A stretch of 64,000 nucleotides of DNA from Vogesella margarita (GTDB lineage: Bacteria > Pseudomonadota > Gammaproteobacteria > Burkholderiales > Chromobacteriaceae): the NCBI RefSeq assembly GCF_028548475.1, contig NZ_JAQQLE010000002.1, forward strand, positions 420,540-484,539, in the 5' to 3' direction. The notes below the pieces were generated by a model. That model had not been told where the DNA came from. It saw nothing but the letters and a program-made list of their open reading frames with translations, and made no database searches. Position numbers and translations under genes: made by a program. Every line of letters begins with the position of its first letter. The first letter of the stretch is position 1. Positions 53,984 through 63,578 of the stretch are shown piece by piece.

Positions 53984-54388
53984 ATGAGCGAACAGGACAA
54001 ACAGGCCGGCCTCGCCCGGCGCACGCAGGTGATGGGCGAGGCCTTCGCCAGCCGCGCGATGAGCCAGCTTGATGGCTTCAACCGCCCGTTGCAGGACTGG
54101 CTCAACGAGCACGCCTGGGGCAGCACCTGGCAGCGCGACGGGCTGGAGCTGAAAACGCGCAGCCTCCTGACCTGCGCGATGCTGGCGGCGCTGGGGCGCA
54201 GCAACGAGCTGAAAGGCCACGTGCGCGGCGCCATCAACAACGGCGCCAGCCTGGTGGAAATCCGCGAGACCCTGCTGCACAGCGCGGTGTATGCCGGTGC
54301 ACCGGCGGCGGTGGAGGCGTTCCGCGCCGCGCGCGAGGTGCTGGACGAGCTGGGACTGTCGCTGCCGGAGCACGAGCAGGACGGTTGA
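53984..54388 (+). CDS. Carboxymuconolactone decarboxylase family protein
   Basis: A 134-residue all-helical protein with the CMD signature LKGHVRGAINNGASLVEIRETLLHSAVYAGAPAA. Length and sequence are close to PcaC (4-carboxymuconolactone decarboxylase), but no other protocatechuate genes are near, and the usual redox CxxC of AhpD-like members is absent. AAGGAGA ribosome site. Confidence 0.85.
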   Translation: MSEQDKQAGLARRTQVMGEAFASRAMSQLDGFNRPLQDWLNEHAWGSTWQRDGLELKTRSLLTCAMLAALGRSNELKGHVRGAINNGASLVEIRETLLHSAVYAGAPAAVEAFRAAREVLDELGLSLPEHEQDG

Positions 54389-54403
54389 CGCGTAAAACCG
54401 GCA

Positions 54404-54416
54404 TGCGGCCAACCTT
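54404..54416 (-). repeat. Single GTTGGCCGCA repeat between CMD and tpx
   Basis: TGCGGCCAACCTT, exact core plus flank; a partial second arm CAGGGTTG follows at 54424. Confidence 0.85.
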
Positions 54417-54497
54417 GTTGCCAGCAGGGTTGAATTCTGCGGCACATGCCCCACACTTTGCTGATCACCCACCCTTCTTTCGAAAAGGAAGCACCCG

Positions 54498-54995
54498 ATG
54501 GCAACCGTTACCCTGCGTGGCAATGCTGTAGACGTGGCCGGCACCCTGCCGGTCAAAGGCGACAAGGCTCCGGCGTTCAGCCTGACCAATGGCGATCTGG
54601 CCGATGTCGGCCTCGCCGCCTTCGCCGGCAAGAAGAAGATCCTCAATATCTTCCCGTCCATCGACACCCCGACCTGCGCCACCTCGGTGCGCAAGTTCAA
54701 CGAGAAGGCCGCCAGCCGAGACGGCGTGGCGGTACTGTGCATCTCCGCCGACCTGCCGTTCGCGCAGAAGCGCTTCTGCGGCGCCGAAGGCATCGAGGGC
54801 GTTGCCAACCTGTCCACCTTCCGCAATCCGGCGTTTGCCGAAGCCTACGGCGTGAAGCTGGCTTCCGGCCCACTGGCCGGCCTCACCGCGCGTGCGGTGG
54901 TGGTGCTGGACGAGAACGACAACGTGCTGCACAGCGAGCTGGTGGCCGAGATCGGCAGCGAGCCGGACTACGACGCGGCACTAGCGGTGCTGTAA
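54498..54995 (+). CDS. tpx: Thiol peroxidase (atypical 2-Cys peroxiredoxin)
   Basis: A 165-residue antioxidant enzyme reducing alkyl hydroperoxides. Peroxidatic Cys lies in [15 protein letters not shown] (about 60) and resolving Cys in KRFCGAEGI (about 94), with the Tpx start [20 protein letters not shown]. Length typical. GAAAAGGAAGC ribosome site. Confidence 0.95.
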   Translation: MATVTLRGNAVDVAGTLPVKGDKAPAFSLTNGDLADVGLAAFAGKKKILNIFPSIDTPTCATSVRKFNEKAASRDGVAVLCISADLPFAQKRFCGAEGIEGVANLSTFRNPAFAEAYGVKLASGPLAGLTARAVVVLDENDNVLHSELVAEIGSEPDYDAALAVL

Positions 54996-55005
54996 GTCAC
55001 CCGCC

Positions 55006-55018
55006 AGGGTTGGCCGCA
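55006..55018 (+). repeat. Single GTTGGCCGCA repeat after tpx
   Basis: AGGGTTGGCCGCA, exact core (55009-55018), ten bases after the tpx stop and before its terminator. Confidence 0.85.
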
Positions 55019-55035
55019 AGGCCGGCCCGCGATGC

Positions 55036-55069
55036 AAAAACGGCGCTCATGCAGATGAGCGCCGTTTTT
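55036..55069. terminator. Bidirectional terminator between tpx and the chemoreceptor gene
   Basis: AAAAACGGCGCTCAT / ATGAGCGCCGTTTTT, a 15-bp stem with a 4-base loop. Confidence 0.95.
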
Positions 55070-55088
55070 GTTTGCGGGCGATGCCGGT

Positions 55089-56747
55089 TCAGGCCGCGTC
55101 GCTCTTGCGCGACGTGAAGCGCGGCTTGTTGGCCGAGAACGGCACCGCGGCGCCTGTCTGGCTGTCGATGCGGAACCAGGCCAGGTCGCGGTTCATCTGC
55201 GCCGACACCTCGCGCCAGCGTCCCATCGCCGGCGCCAGCGATTCCATCTTGCCGAAGATGTCGCTGGCCAGTGCCGACACCTCGCTGCCGCGACTGCGGA
55301 TGTGGCCGCCGGCCTGGCTCTGCTGGTGGCTGGCCTCCGCCACCTCGCGCAGCACCTGGTTGATGGTGACCAGCGCGCTGTCCATGCTCAGCAGCGCCTC
55401 GCCCAGCGAGGTCTGCGCCACCACGCTGCCGTGGCTGGCCTCGTGCGCGGCGTCCATGGTGGCGGCCAGCGCCTTGGTGGCGCCCTCGATGCGCAGTAGG
55501 GTGTCGAAGATGCCGGCGGTGGCGCTGGACGTGCGCTCCGACAGCTTGCGCACCTCGTCGGCGACCACGGCAAAGCCGCGGCCATGTTCGCCGGCACGGG
55601 CGGCCTCGATCGCCGCGTTCAGCGCCAGCAGGTTGGTCTGCTCCGCCACGTCGCGGATCATGTTGCTGATCTGCGCGATGTCGGCGATGGCGTGCTTCAG
55701 CTGCTCGGTCTCGCCCACCGCGCCCTGGATGCGGCAGGCCAGCGCCTGCAACGTGCCGGCGGTGTCGCCGGCCAGCTCGCGGGCGTGGGCGGTGCGTTCG
55801 GTGGCGGTATTGGCGTCCTGCAATGCGCGGCGGATGTGGCTGGCGATTTCCTCGGCCGAGCTGGCCACCGCGTTGGCGGCGTGGTTGCTGTGCTCGGCGG
55901 TTTCCGCCTGCTGGCGGGTGGTGCCGATCACGTGGTGGGTGAGGTCGAGAATGTCCTGCGCCTCGCGCTCGCTGCCGGCGGCATTGCTGCGCACGGTGCC
56001 CAGCAGCTCGCTGAGCTTGTCGAGGAAGCGGTTGATGTGGCCGGCGGCCTGCGACAGCTCGTCGCGGCCGCTGACCGGCAGCCGGGTGCCGAGCTGGCCT
56101 TCGCCGAGCAGGTCGGCGGCGTGCTGCATCGCGGCGATCTGCTTCTTCAGCCGCTGCGCCAGCAGCACCTGCGACAGCACCACCGCCACGCTGGCGACGC
56201 CCAGCGGGCCCAGCACCAGCAGCACCAGTTGCAGCATCGCCTGCGCCATCGCGCTTTCGGCGCCGGCCAGCTGGCGCTGCTCGTTATCCAGCGTGCTGTC
56301 GATCAGGTTGACCAGCGGCACGATGCTGAGGCTGTAGGCGCGCTCCGGAATAGACAGCGCGTCTTCCGGTGCGGTCTCGGCGATGGTCAGCGCCGAGCGC
56401 AGGTTCTTGGCAAACTCCTGCCAGTAGCCCTGCGCCTTGGCGGCGAACGCCGGGCCGCTGGCCGGCGGCAGCGCCTGGCTGATCGCCGGGATCAGCCGAG
56501 CCACGTTCTGCTGCACCCGCGCCAGCCGCGGTGCGGTGTCTTCCAGCAGCGGGTCGGCGCGCGAGAGCGACAGCACCTCGGCCTTCAGCGTCTGCAGGTG
56601 GGTGGACAGCTGCTGCCGCTCGCGATAGTCGGCGAACTGGTGGCGCAGCGAGAACAGCTGCTGGCTGCTGAGCAGCATCACCACGATCAGGCAAGCCAGG
56701 GTAAAGGCTACGGTGAGCCACAGGCGTTTTACCAGTGTCATTTTCAA
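55089..56747 (-). CDS. Methyl-accepting chemotaxis protein
   Basis: A 552-residue receptor: membrane helix about 8-27, periplasmic ligand domain of about 140 residues (helical), second helix about 172-195, HAMP about 197-250, and the signalling domain with the hairpin tip [40 protein letters not shown]. The C-terminus has no CheR-docking pentapeptide. No other che genes nearby. Ligand unknown. Codes alone. Confidence 0.93.
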   Translation of the reverse strand: MKMTLVKRLWLTVAFTLACLIVVMLLSSQQLFSLRHQFADYRERQQLSTHLQTLKAEVLSLSRADPLLEDTAPRLARVQQNVARLIPAISQALPPASGPAFAAKAQGYWQEFAKNLRSALTIAETAPEDALSIPERAYSLSIVPLVNLIDSTLDNEQRQLAGAESAMAQAMLQLVLLVLGPLGVASVAVVLSQVLLAQRLKKQIAAMQHAADLLGEGQLGTRLPVSGRDELSQAAGHINRFLDKLSELLGTVRSNAAGSEREAQDILDLTHHVIGTTRQQAETAEHSNHAANAVASSAEEIASHIRRALQDANTATERTAHARELAGDTAGTLQALACRIQGAVGETEQLKHAIADIAQISNMIRDVAEQTNLLALNAAIEAARAGEHGRGFAVVADEVRKLSERTSSATAGIFDTLLRIEGATKALAATMDAAHEASHGSVVAQTSLGEALLSMDSALVTINQVLREVAEASHQQSQAGGHIRSRGSEVSALASDIFGKMESLAPAMGRWREVSAQMNRDLAWFRIDSQTGAAVPFSANKPRFTSRKSDAA

Positions 56748-56879
56748 TCATCCCTTCAAGATGCCGACAGTGTAGGGCGGCGACATTACCGGGAGATGAC
56801 TGTTAACTTCGCCGGCGCGGCGCCTGCGGCGTGGCCGCAGGCGCAGTCTGGCGGATGCCGGTGACAGGGCGATGACGGT

Positions 56880-59777
56880 TCAGTGCTGGTGCAGGCTTTG
56901 CCGTGGCCGGTAGGCGTAGCTGTCGGCGACGTCGGCCTGGGCGGCGGCGAGGTGGCGCTCGGCGTAGTGCCGCCAGACGCCGCTGTCGAGGAACAGCTGG
57001 TACAGCGCGGGGTCGAGGTGGCCGTCCTCCGCCATCCTGCGCATGATCTGCAGCGCCTCCGACAGCGGCTTGGCCGGCTTGTACGGGCGGTCGGCGGCGG
57101 TCAGCGCCTCGAACACGTCGGCGATGGCCATCACCCGTGCCAGCACGCTCATGTCCTCGCCCTTCAGACCGCGCGGATAGCCCTTGCCGTCGATGCGCTC
57201 GTGGTGGCCGCCGGCGATCTCCGGCACGTGGGCGAGGTGGGTGGGGAAGGGCAGTGCGCTCAGCATCTTGATGGTTTCGGTGATGTGGGCGTTGATCTTG
57301 TAGCGCTCCTCCTCGGTCAGCGTGCCGCGGCGGATGGACAGGTTGCTCAGCTCGCCCTTGTTGTACAGCAGCTCCGGCACCTTGACCCTGAAGCCCCAGC
57401 GGTTGTCGGCCGGCAGCGTGTCGGCGCCGCCGCGCGGGATGCGGTGTTCCGGCTTGTCGGCCAGCAGCTTTTCTTCCACCGGCAGCGACGGCGCGGGGAT
57501 GCCGGCCAGCCGCGCCTGCTCCATCGGCCCCAGCCCCAGGCGGTCGTCCAGCGTGCGCGTCCAGCGGCGCTCGGCGATCTGCTGCAGCCGTGCCAGATCG
57601 GCATCGTCCATGAATTCGCCGCCCAGGTTGCAGCGCGCGACGAAGGCGAAGTCGTCGTCCAGCTGCGCCTTCTCCCGCTGGCAGCGCTCTTTCAGCAGCG
57701 CGGCGTCCTCGCCGGCGGCAAGGCCCTGCCAGTAGGCGACATCGGCGTCGCGCTTGAGCAGCTCGAAGCGCATGCGGATCTCGTGGATGCGGTCGTACAG
57801 CGTTTCCAGCTTGGTGGCCTTGTCCACCACGTACTCCGGGGTGGTAACCTTGCCGCAGTCGTGCAGCCAGCTTGCGATGTACAGCGCCTCGCGGTCGGCG
57901 GCGCTGAGCTGGAAGCCGGCAAACGGCCCCTGCCGGCTCTGGTGCGCGACCTCGGCCAGCGCCTGCGCCAGCTCCGGCACCCGCTGGCAGTGGCCGCCGG
58001 TATACGGCGACTTGGCGTCGATGGCGCCGGCGAGCAGCTCCACCAGCGCGTTCATCAGCTGCTGCAGCGCCGAGGCCAGGCGGCGGTTGTCGATGGCGAT
58101 GGCGGCAAAGCCGACCAGCGCCTGCAGGTAATTGATGCGGTGGCCGCTCTGGGTGTGGGCGATGCTCTCGCTGCTGGCCAGCACCAGCAGGCCCAGCAGC
58201 TCCTGCGACTCCAGCCGCAGCGGCAGCAGGATCAGCTGCCGGGTGTCCTCGCCCAGCAGGCTGCGCATCTCCACCGGAATCAGCGCAGGGTTGGCCGCAA
58301 TCTGCTGCGGTGCGCTGGCGGCCAGCGTGTCCAGCAGCAGCGCGTCGTCCAGCGGCAGATTGCCCAGCAGCAGCGCCTGGCCGTGCTCGTCGCGGCTGAT
58401 GGACGGCGCCAGCTGAGCGCCGTCCATCAGCCACAGCCCGCCGCGCTCGGCCGGCAGCGCGTGCATGGTCGATTGCAGCACGGTGCCCAGCAGCTGCTCC
58501 AGCGCGTTCTCGGCGACCATGTCGCGGCTGAGGCCGATGAAGTCGCGGATGGTGACCTTCATCGCCTCCGATGCCGCCATCAGCTCGTTCAGCTCGCGCA
58601 CCGGGCTGGGCGGCAGGCTGCTGTCGGAAAAATCCAGCGACTGGATGCGGCCGGAGGCGGCCACCAGCTGCTGCAGCGGCTGGCTCAAGAGGCGCGACAG
58701 CAGCCAGCCCAGGGGCAGCATCAGCAGCAGGATCAATAGCGGAATCCACGCCGCGCGCTCGGCCACCGCACGGCCGGCGGCGAACAGCTCGTGTTCCGGC
58801 ATCACCATCACCAGCTGCTGGCGGCTGCCGCCGGGCAGCGCCGACACCGCCACGAGCCACTGCTGGCCCTGCCACTCGACCTGTGCCGGTGCCGGCTTGC
58901 CGGGATGCCATTGTCGGCCCAGCGTCGCCAGTGCCGACGGCGCGCTCTCGCCGAGCTTGACCGGGCGCGGGTCGCGTTCGTCGGTATGGGTGCTGACCAG
59001 GATGTCGTGCGCGGTGTTGACGATGGCCATCTGCGCCGAGGGGCTGGGCAGCTTGTGGCGCAGGATGCTGCCCAGCGTCAGCAGGCGCAGGTCGGCGCCG
59101 GCCACCGCGCTGGCGTCGCCGTTCTGGTGCGCGTAGGTGAGGCCGACCAGACCGGTGGTGCTGAAGCGGTAGGGTTCGGTGGCGGCGGCACCGCGATTGG
59201 CCACCGCCTGCCGGTACCACGGCCGCTGTCGCGGATCGTACACCCGGCGCAGCACCAGTTCCGGCTGCACGCTGTTCAGCGCGTCGTCGAGAAAGCTGAA
59301 GCGCTGCTCGGCGACGCCGTCCGGCTGCTGCCGCACCAGTTGCCTGGCCCAGCGCGCGGTGGGGCCGGCATCCGGCAGCGCCTGGCGCGCGGCGTCGTCC
59401 AGCCGCCGCAGCAGGAAGAAGTCGCCGTTGGGGTAGGCCATGTACACCGCCTGCAGCGCCGGGTTGCCGCGCAGCACCGCCACCAGCTGGCCGGTGTACA
59501 GCACCCGCTCTTCCATACTGTAGGTTTCCGCCAGCGCGGAGTGGGCCAGCAGGTTGGTGGTGGCGGCGGCACCGGCGCCGCTCTGCTCGATATTGCTGGT
59601 GATCAGGGTGCTGGTGGCGCGGAACAGGTTGTGCTGTGCCAGTGTCAGCTGGCTCTGCATCGCGCGGTAGTAGAAGAAGCCGAGCGCGGCCGCCGTGGCC
59701 AGCACCAGTACCGAGATCAGTACCGTCAACCACACTTGTAACGATTGTCCGCTTCGGGGGAAAACCTGCTGCATCAC
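56880..59777 (-). CDS. Membrane HD-GYP phosphodiesterase with Cache sensor, HAMP and GAF
   Basis: A 965-residue receptor. Membrane helix about 14-38, double-Cache-like periplasmic sensor about 40-335 (PRQRPWYRQAVANRG is characteristic), second helix about 343-366, HAMP about 367-420, GAF about 425-580 and HD-GYP to the end. The HD motif (WLHDCGKVTTPEYVVDK, H639-D640) and the GYP motif (HHERIDGKGYPRG, Y about 867) are intact but about 228 residues apart, with an inserted acidic, helical segment not present in usual HD-GYP domains. Likely hydrolyses c-di-GMP in response to a periplasmic ligand. Confidence 0.92.
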   Translation of the reverse strand: MMQQVFPRSGQSLQVWLTVLISVLVLATAAALGFFYYRAMQSQLTLAQHNLFRATSTLITSNIEQSGAGAAATTNLLAHSALAETYSMEERVLYTGQLVAVLRGNPALQAVYMAYPNGDFFLLRRLDDAARQALPDAGPTARWARQLVRQQPDGVAEQRFSFLDDALNSVQPELVLRRVYDPRQRPWYRQAVANRGAAATEPYRFSTTGLVGLTYAHQNGDASAVAGADLRLLTLGSILRHKLPSPSAQMAIVNTAHDILVSTHTDERDPRPVKLGESAPSALATLGRQWHPGKPAPAQVEWQGQQWLVAVSALPGGSRQQLVMVMPEHELFAAGRAVAERAAWIPLLILLLMLPLGWLLSRLLSQPLQQLVAASGRIQSLDFSDSSLPPSPVRELNELMAASEAMKVTIRDFIGLSRDMVAENALEQLLGTVLQSTMHALPAERGGLWLMDGAQLAPSISRDEHGQALLLGNLPLDDALLLDTLAASAPQQIAANPALIPVEMRSLLGEDTRQLILLPLRLESQELLGLLVLASSESIAHTQSGHRINYLQALVGFAAIAIDNRRLASALQQLMNALVELLAGAIDAKSPYTGGHCQRVPELAQALAEVAHQSRQGPFAGFQLSAADREALYIASWLHDCGKVTTPEYVVDKATKLETLYDRIHEIRMRFELLKRDADVAYWQGLAAGEDAALLKERCQREKAQLDDDFAFVARCNLGGEFMDDADLARLQQIAERRWTRTLDDRLGLGPMEQARLAGIPAPSLPVEEKLLADKPEHRIPRGGADTLPADNRWGFRVKVPELLYNKGELSNLSIRRGTLTEEERYKINAHITETIKMLSALPFPTHLAHVPEIAGGHHERIDGKGYPRGLKGEDMSVLARVMAIADVFEALTAADRPYKPAKPLSEALQIMRRMAEDGHLDPALYQLFLDSGVWRHYAERHLAAAQADVADSYAYRPRQSLHQH

Positions 59778-59907
59778 GTGTGGCTCCGCTGGTGTTGGCG
59801 TACTCGGTAGCGACTGTTTATGCTTGCAGTATTACAAATGTTTTATGCATTGGTAGTGAATAATGCGTGCGGCGCGGCATTTACTGCCGGCCGCGACACC
59901 ATTTTGG

Positions 59908-60447
59908 TCACAGACTGGCTTTGTGCTTGTCCATCACCCGCACGTAGTGCTCGGCGGAATAGCGGAAGTAGGCCAGCTCGTCTTCGGTCAGCGGCCGCAC
60001 CTGCTTCACCGGGTTGCCCAGGTACAGGTAGCCGCTTGCCAGCCGCTTGTTCGGCGGCACCAGGCTGCCGGCGCCAATCAGCACGCGGTCCTCGATCACC
60101 GCGCGATCGAGGATGATGCTGCCGATGCCGACCAGCACCTCGTTGCCGATGGTGCAGCCGTGCAGCGTCACGTGGTGGCCGATGGTGACGTGCTTGCCGA
60201 TCACCAGCGGCGCGCCCTGCGGATCGGATTCCTTGCGATGGCTGACGTGCAGCATGGCAAAATCCTGCACATTGCTGCCTTCGCCGATGCTGATGCGGTT
60301 CACGTCGCCGCGCACCACCGCGCACGGCCACACCGACACGTTGGCCGCAAGCTCCACCTCGCCGATCACCACCGCGGCGGGGTCGATATAGCAGGAGTCA
60401 TCGATCTGCGGCTGATGGCCGTCGTAAGGGCGGATATTGCGATTCAC
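59908..60447 (-). CDS. Gamma-class carbonic-anhydrase-like protein (YrdA family)
   Basis: A 179-residue trimeric left-handed beta-helix protein. Hexapeptide repeats run through the middle (VIGEVELAANVSVWPCAVVRGD, IGKHVTIGHHVTLHGCTIGNEVLVGIGS), with His residues fitting the zinc site. Start is GTG 60447 with an AGGGA ribosome site; the frame is open 17 codons up. Carbonic anhydrase activity is not assured for this subfamily. Divergent from prlC; repeat copy inside (60340-60349). Confidence 0.9.
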   Translation of the reverse strand: MNRNIRPYDGHQPQIDDSCYIDPAAVVIGEVELAANVSVWPCAVVRGDVNRISIGEGSNVQDFAMLHVSHRKESDPQGAPLVIGKHVTIGHHVTLHGCTIGNEVLVGIGSIILDRAVIEDRVLIGAGSLVPPNKRLASGYLYLGNPVKQVRPLTEDELAYFRYSAEHYVRVMDKHKASL

Positions 60448-60517
60448 TGATTTGTCCCTATCTCTAGAAAGATTCGCGCTGGCAACGGCACAGCGCACTG
60501 CCTACAGGATGCCAAAC

Positions 60518-62560
60518 ATGACCACCAATCCGCTACTGGACTTTAGCGATCTGCCGCGTTTTGCCGCGATCAAGCCAGAACACATCACCCCGGCGCTGGA
60601 CGTGCTGCTGGCCAATGCCCGCGCCGCCATCGACAAGGTCATCGCCGCCGGCGGCGACGACTGGGACAGTGTGGCCGAACCGCTGTCCGACGCCACCGAG
60701 CAGATCTCGCGCGCCTGGGGCGTGGTCGGTCACCTCAACGGCGTGATGGGCAATACCGAAGGCCTGCGCGACGCGTACAACGCCGAAATCCCGCGCATCT
60801 CCGCCTTCTTCACCGAACTGGGGCAGAACCTCGATCTGTACGCGCGCTTCAAGGCAGTGGCGGCCAACCCTGCGTTCGCCAATGCCTCCGCCGCGCGCAA
60901 GAAGATCATCGACAACGACCTGCGCGACTTCCGCCTGTCCGGCGCCGAGCTGCCGGAGGCCGACAAGCAGCGCTTCGCCGAGCTGTCCAGCCGCCTCGCC
61001 GAGCTGTCCAACCAGTTCTCGCAGCACGTGATGGACGCCACCGACAGCTTCGCGCTGTACATCGACGACGTGGCCGAGCTGGCCGGCATCCCGGAAGACA
61101 CCCTCGCCATGTACGCGGCGCTGGCCGAGGCCGATGGCCAGAGCGGCAAGTACAAGCTGGGGCTGCAGTTCCCGCTCCTGTTCCCGGTGCTGCAGTACGC
61201 CGACAACCGCGCCTTGCGTGAAAAACTGTACGAAGCCAACGCCAAGCGCGCGTCCGAATTCGGCCCCGCCGAGCAGGACAACGGCCCGCTGATCCGCGAA
61301 AAGCTCAAGCTGGCGGCGGAAGAGGCGCAGCTCTTGGGCTTTGCCAACTACGCCGAGCTGTCGCTGTACACCAAGATGGCGGAAAGCCCGCAGCAGGTGA
61401 TCGACTTCCTGCGCGACCTCGCCCGCCGCGCCAAACCCTACGCCGAGCAGGACCGTGCCGAGCTGGAAGCCTTCGCCCGCGACGAGCTGGGGCTGGACAC
61501 ATTGCAGGCGTGGGACATCACCTACGCCGCCGAGAAACTGCGCGTCGCGCGCTACGCCTTCTCCGAGCACGAGGTGAAGCAGTACTTCCCCGAGCCCAAG
61601 GTGCTGGCCGGCCTGTTCAGCGTGGTGCACAAGCTGTACGGCATCAGCGTCGAGCAGAAGGACGCCGAAACCTGGCACGAGGACGTGCGCTACTACCAGA
61701 TCTTCAAGGACGGCGCGCTCTTGGGCGGCTTCTACCTCGACCTGTACGCCCGCGACGGCAAGCGTCCCGGCGCGTGGATGGACGACGTGCGCGGTCGCCG
61801 CCTGAAAAACGGCCAGGTGCAGACCCCGGTCGCCTACCTGGTGTGCAATTTCACCCGTCCGCTGGCTGACAAGCCGGCCTATTTCAGCCACGACGAAGTC
61901 ACCACCCTGTTCCACGAATTCGGCCACGGCCTGCACCACCTGCTCACCCGCGTCGACGAACTGGGCGTGTCCGGCATCAGCGGCGTGGAGTGGGATGCGG
62001 TCGAGTTGCCGAGCCAGTTCATGGAAAACTTCTGCTGGGAGTGGGACGTGCTGCAGGGCATGACCGCGCACAGCGAAAGCGGAGAGCCGCTGCCGCGCGT
62101 GCTGTACGACAAGATGCTGGCGGCGAAGAACTTCCAGTCCGGCATGCAGACCGTGCGCCAGCTGGAGTTCTCGCTGTTCGACATGCTGCTGTACACCGAC
62201 GCCAAGCCCGAGTCCGTCGACTGGCTGGCGCTCTTGGAAACGGTGCGCGACGAAGTCGCCGTCAACCGTCCGCCGGCCTACAACCGCTTCCCCAACAGCT
62301 TCAGCCACATCTTCGGCGGCGGCTACGCGGCCGGCTACTACAGCTACAAGTGGGCGGAAGTGCTGTCCGCCGACGCCTACGCCGCGTTCGAGGAAGCCGG
62401 CGGCGCCAATCCGGAAGTCGGCCGCCAGTTCTGGGACGAGATCCTGGCGGTGGGCGGTTCGCGCCCGGCGCTGGAATCCTTCCGCGCCTTCCGCGGTCGC
62501 GATCCGCAGATCGATGCGTTGCTGCGGCATAGCGGGATGAGCGAGGTGGCGGGGTCTTGA
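60518..62560 (+). CDS. prlC: Oligopeptidase A (M3 zinc peptidase)
   Basis: A 680-residue cytosolic peptidase of the thimet family, the usual length. Zinc motif TTLFHEFGHGLHHLLT with the downstream Glu in SQFMENFCWEWDVL. It degrades signal peptides and other short peptides. ATG 60518 (MTTNPLLDFSDLPRF) is the family start with AGGA upstream. Ends before a repeat and a terminator. Confidence 0.95.
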   Translation: MTTNPLLDFSDLPRFAAIKPEHITPALDVLLANARAAIDKVIAAGGDDWDSVAEPLSDATEQISRAWGVVGHLNGVMGNTEGLRDAYNAEIPRISAFFTELGQNLDLYARFKAVAANPAFANASAARKKIIDNDLRDFRLSGAELPEADKQRFAELSSRLAELSNQFSQHVMDATDSFALYIDDVAELAGIPEDTLAMYAALAEADGQSGKYKLGLQFPLLFPVLQYADNRALREKLYEANAKRASEFGPAEQDNGPLIREKLKLAAEEAQLLGFANYAELSLYTKMAESPQQVIDFLRDLARRAKPYAEQDRAELEAFARDELGLDTLQAWDITYAAEKLRVARYAFSEHEVKQYFPEPKVLAGLFSVVHKLYGISVEQKDAETWHEDVRYYQIFKDGALLGGFYLDLYARDGKRPGAWMDDVRGRRLKNGQVQTPVAYLVCNFTRPLADKPAYFSHDEVTTLFHEFGHGLHHLLTRVDELGVSGISGVEWDAVELPSQFMENFCWEWDVLQGMTAHSESGEPLPRVLYDKMLAAKNFQSGMQTVRQLEFSLFDMLLYTDAKPESVDWLALLETVRDEVAVNRPPAYNRFPNSFSHIFGGGYAAGYYSYKWAEVLSADAYAAFEEAGGANPEVGRQFWDEILAVGGSRPALESFRAFRGRDPQIDALLRHSGMSEVAGS

Positions 62561-62576
62561 TGGCTGCTTAGCGGGA

Positions 62577-62596
62577 TGCGGCCAAGGTTGGCTGCA
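62577..62596. repeat. Diverged palindromic GTTGGCCGCA repeat after prlC
   Basis: TGCGGCCAAGGTTGGCTGCA: both arms kept with one change each. Confidence 0.75.
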
Positions 62597-62607
62597 GGGT
62601 GATTGGG

Positions 62608-62637
62608 AAAGGGCAAGCCGTGGAGGCTTGCCCTTTT
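62608..62637 (+). terminator. Terminator of prlC
   Basis: AAAGGGCAAGCC / GGCTTGCCCTTTT stem with a 5-base loop. Confidence 0.92.
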
Positions 62638-62669
62638 GTCATTTTTGACTGGTATGATGATTGTGTTTT

Positions 62670-62693
62670 TTGGCTGGCATATATGCTAGCCAA
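62670..62693. repeat. 24-bp near-palindrome
   Basis: TTGGCTGGCATA / TATGCTAGCCAA with one mismatched pair; nature unknown. It lies at the edge of the accessory segment. Confidence 0.5.
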
Positions 62694-62715
62694 GACCACC
62701 TTTTGGCGAGTTGGG

Positions 62716-62754
62716 CGCGGTAAACGTTGGGCTTCGCCGGCTCAGCCCAACCTG
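62716..62754 (-). repeat. GTTGGGCTGAGCC-type palindromic repeat
   Basis: On the minus strand: AGGTTGGGCTGAGCCGGCGA then AGCCCAACGTTTACCGCG. Matches the copy at 63481-63521 in inverted orientation. Confidence 0.75.
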
Positions 62755-62759
62755 TCGGG

Positions 62760-62897
62760 CTGGTTACTGGTAGAGGGGATGACCTGACGGCGGGCATGGT
62801 GCTGAGTGCGGAGATCAAGACTGGTAAAAGGCTGGTGATGGATTATTTATTGAATCCGCTGATTGGCTACAGTGCTGAAGCACTTAGGGAAAATTAA
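62760..62897 (+). pseudogene. C-terminal remnant of an HlyD-family secretion adaptor
   Basis: A stop-bounded piece reading ...DLTAGMVLSAEIKTGKR, LVMDYLLNPLIGY and SAEALREN before TAA. This matches the far C-terminus of HlyD-type periplasmic adaptors of type I secretion (GM-x-AEI-x-TG-x-R ... YLLSPL). Everything upstream is missing and replaced by repeat DNA, so the gene is truncated. The stop overlaps the ATG of the next gene by one base, showing the original operon link. Confidence 0.7.
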
Positions 62898-63451
62898 TGA
62901 AAGTACTTAAGATTTTACTTTGTGTGCTAGGGTTTTTTGCTGTCGGAGCGTGTGACCATAATCATGGTGAAAATGTTGTTCTTAAACTGAATGGTGATTT
63001 TCCAATATCAATAAATTTAAAAAATTGCAATTTCCCTTTTCAGGGGGAGGCAATGATATCTTTTTATACTGAGATTGATCGCTCTACCCGAGACTTTGTG
63101 TGTGGTGATGGCAGCAACAAAGATGATGTTGTTAGAATGCAAGTCGGACGTGCTGCGATTGCGGAAATCTTGAGTCGCTATGTAAAAGTAGATGATGTGG
63201 AAAATTATATTTTCTACAAAGAACGTGAAAACAAAAAATCTATTGGGTGGGCTATTTTTTCAAAGGACCATGATTTTGTATTAACTAAATCAAATATCAA
63301 AAATAGAATTGTACACTTGACAAAAAGAATGAATGGTAGGTTTTACTTGGAGGCTGTATTTGATGCAAAATCATTTGAGCCGAATGAGATAATAAATCAG
63401 GCAGCTAAGTTAATTGATGTTGTTAATATTAATGTAAATAGGGGTGTGTAA
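62897..63451 (+). CDS. AT-rich putative lipoprotein
   Basis: A 184-residue protein with a signal sequence and a lipobox-like GAC at about residues 17-19 (FFAVGAC), followed by DHNHGEN. The rest is a mixed alpha/beta fold I do not recognise. AT-rich codons contrast sharply with the chromosome, so it is acquired. It overlaps the remnant of an HlyD-like secretion gene by one base, so it was the next gene in a type I secretion operon; an immunity or accessory role for an exported toxin is a guess. Confidence 0.7.
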   Translation: MKVLKILLCVLGFFAVGACDHNHGENVVLKLNGDFPISINLKNCNFPFQGEAMISFYTEIDRSTRDFVCGDGSNKDDVVRMQVGRAAIAEILSRYVKVDDVENYIFYKERENKKSIGWAIFSKDHDFVLTKSNIKNRIVHLTKRMNGRFYLEAVFDAKSFEPNEIINQAAKLIDVVNINVNRGV

Positions 63452-63480
63452 TGGCCGTCATTTTAAATAATTCGCAGCAC

Positions 63481-63521
63481 GGTAGGTTGGACTGAGCCTG
63501 CGAAGCCCAACGTTTACCGCG
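63481..63521 (+). repeat. GTTGGGCTGAGCC-type palindromic repeat
   Basis: GGTAGGTTGGACTGAGCCTG then CGAAGCCCAACGTTTACCGC G; about 40 bases with inner inverted arms. Confidence 0.75.
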
Positions 63522-63529
63522 ATGAAATA

Positions 63530-63578
63530 ACCAAGGTTGGCCGCAAGCCGTAACGGGTTTGCGGCCAACCTTGTTTTG
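63530..63578. terminator. Inverted pair of GTTGGCCGCA repeats with T-rich tail
   Basis: Cores at 63536-63545 and 63560-63569. The arms match over 14 bases (AAGGTTGGCCGCAA / TTGCGGCCAACCTT), followed by GTTTTGTC. The only terminator-like structure after the lipoprotein gene. The following 63579-63826 has no gene I can support. Confidence 0.75.
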
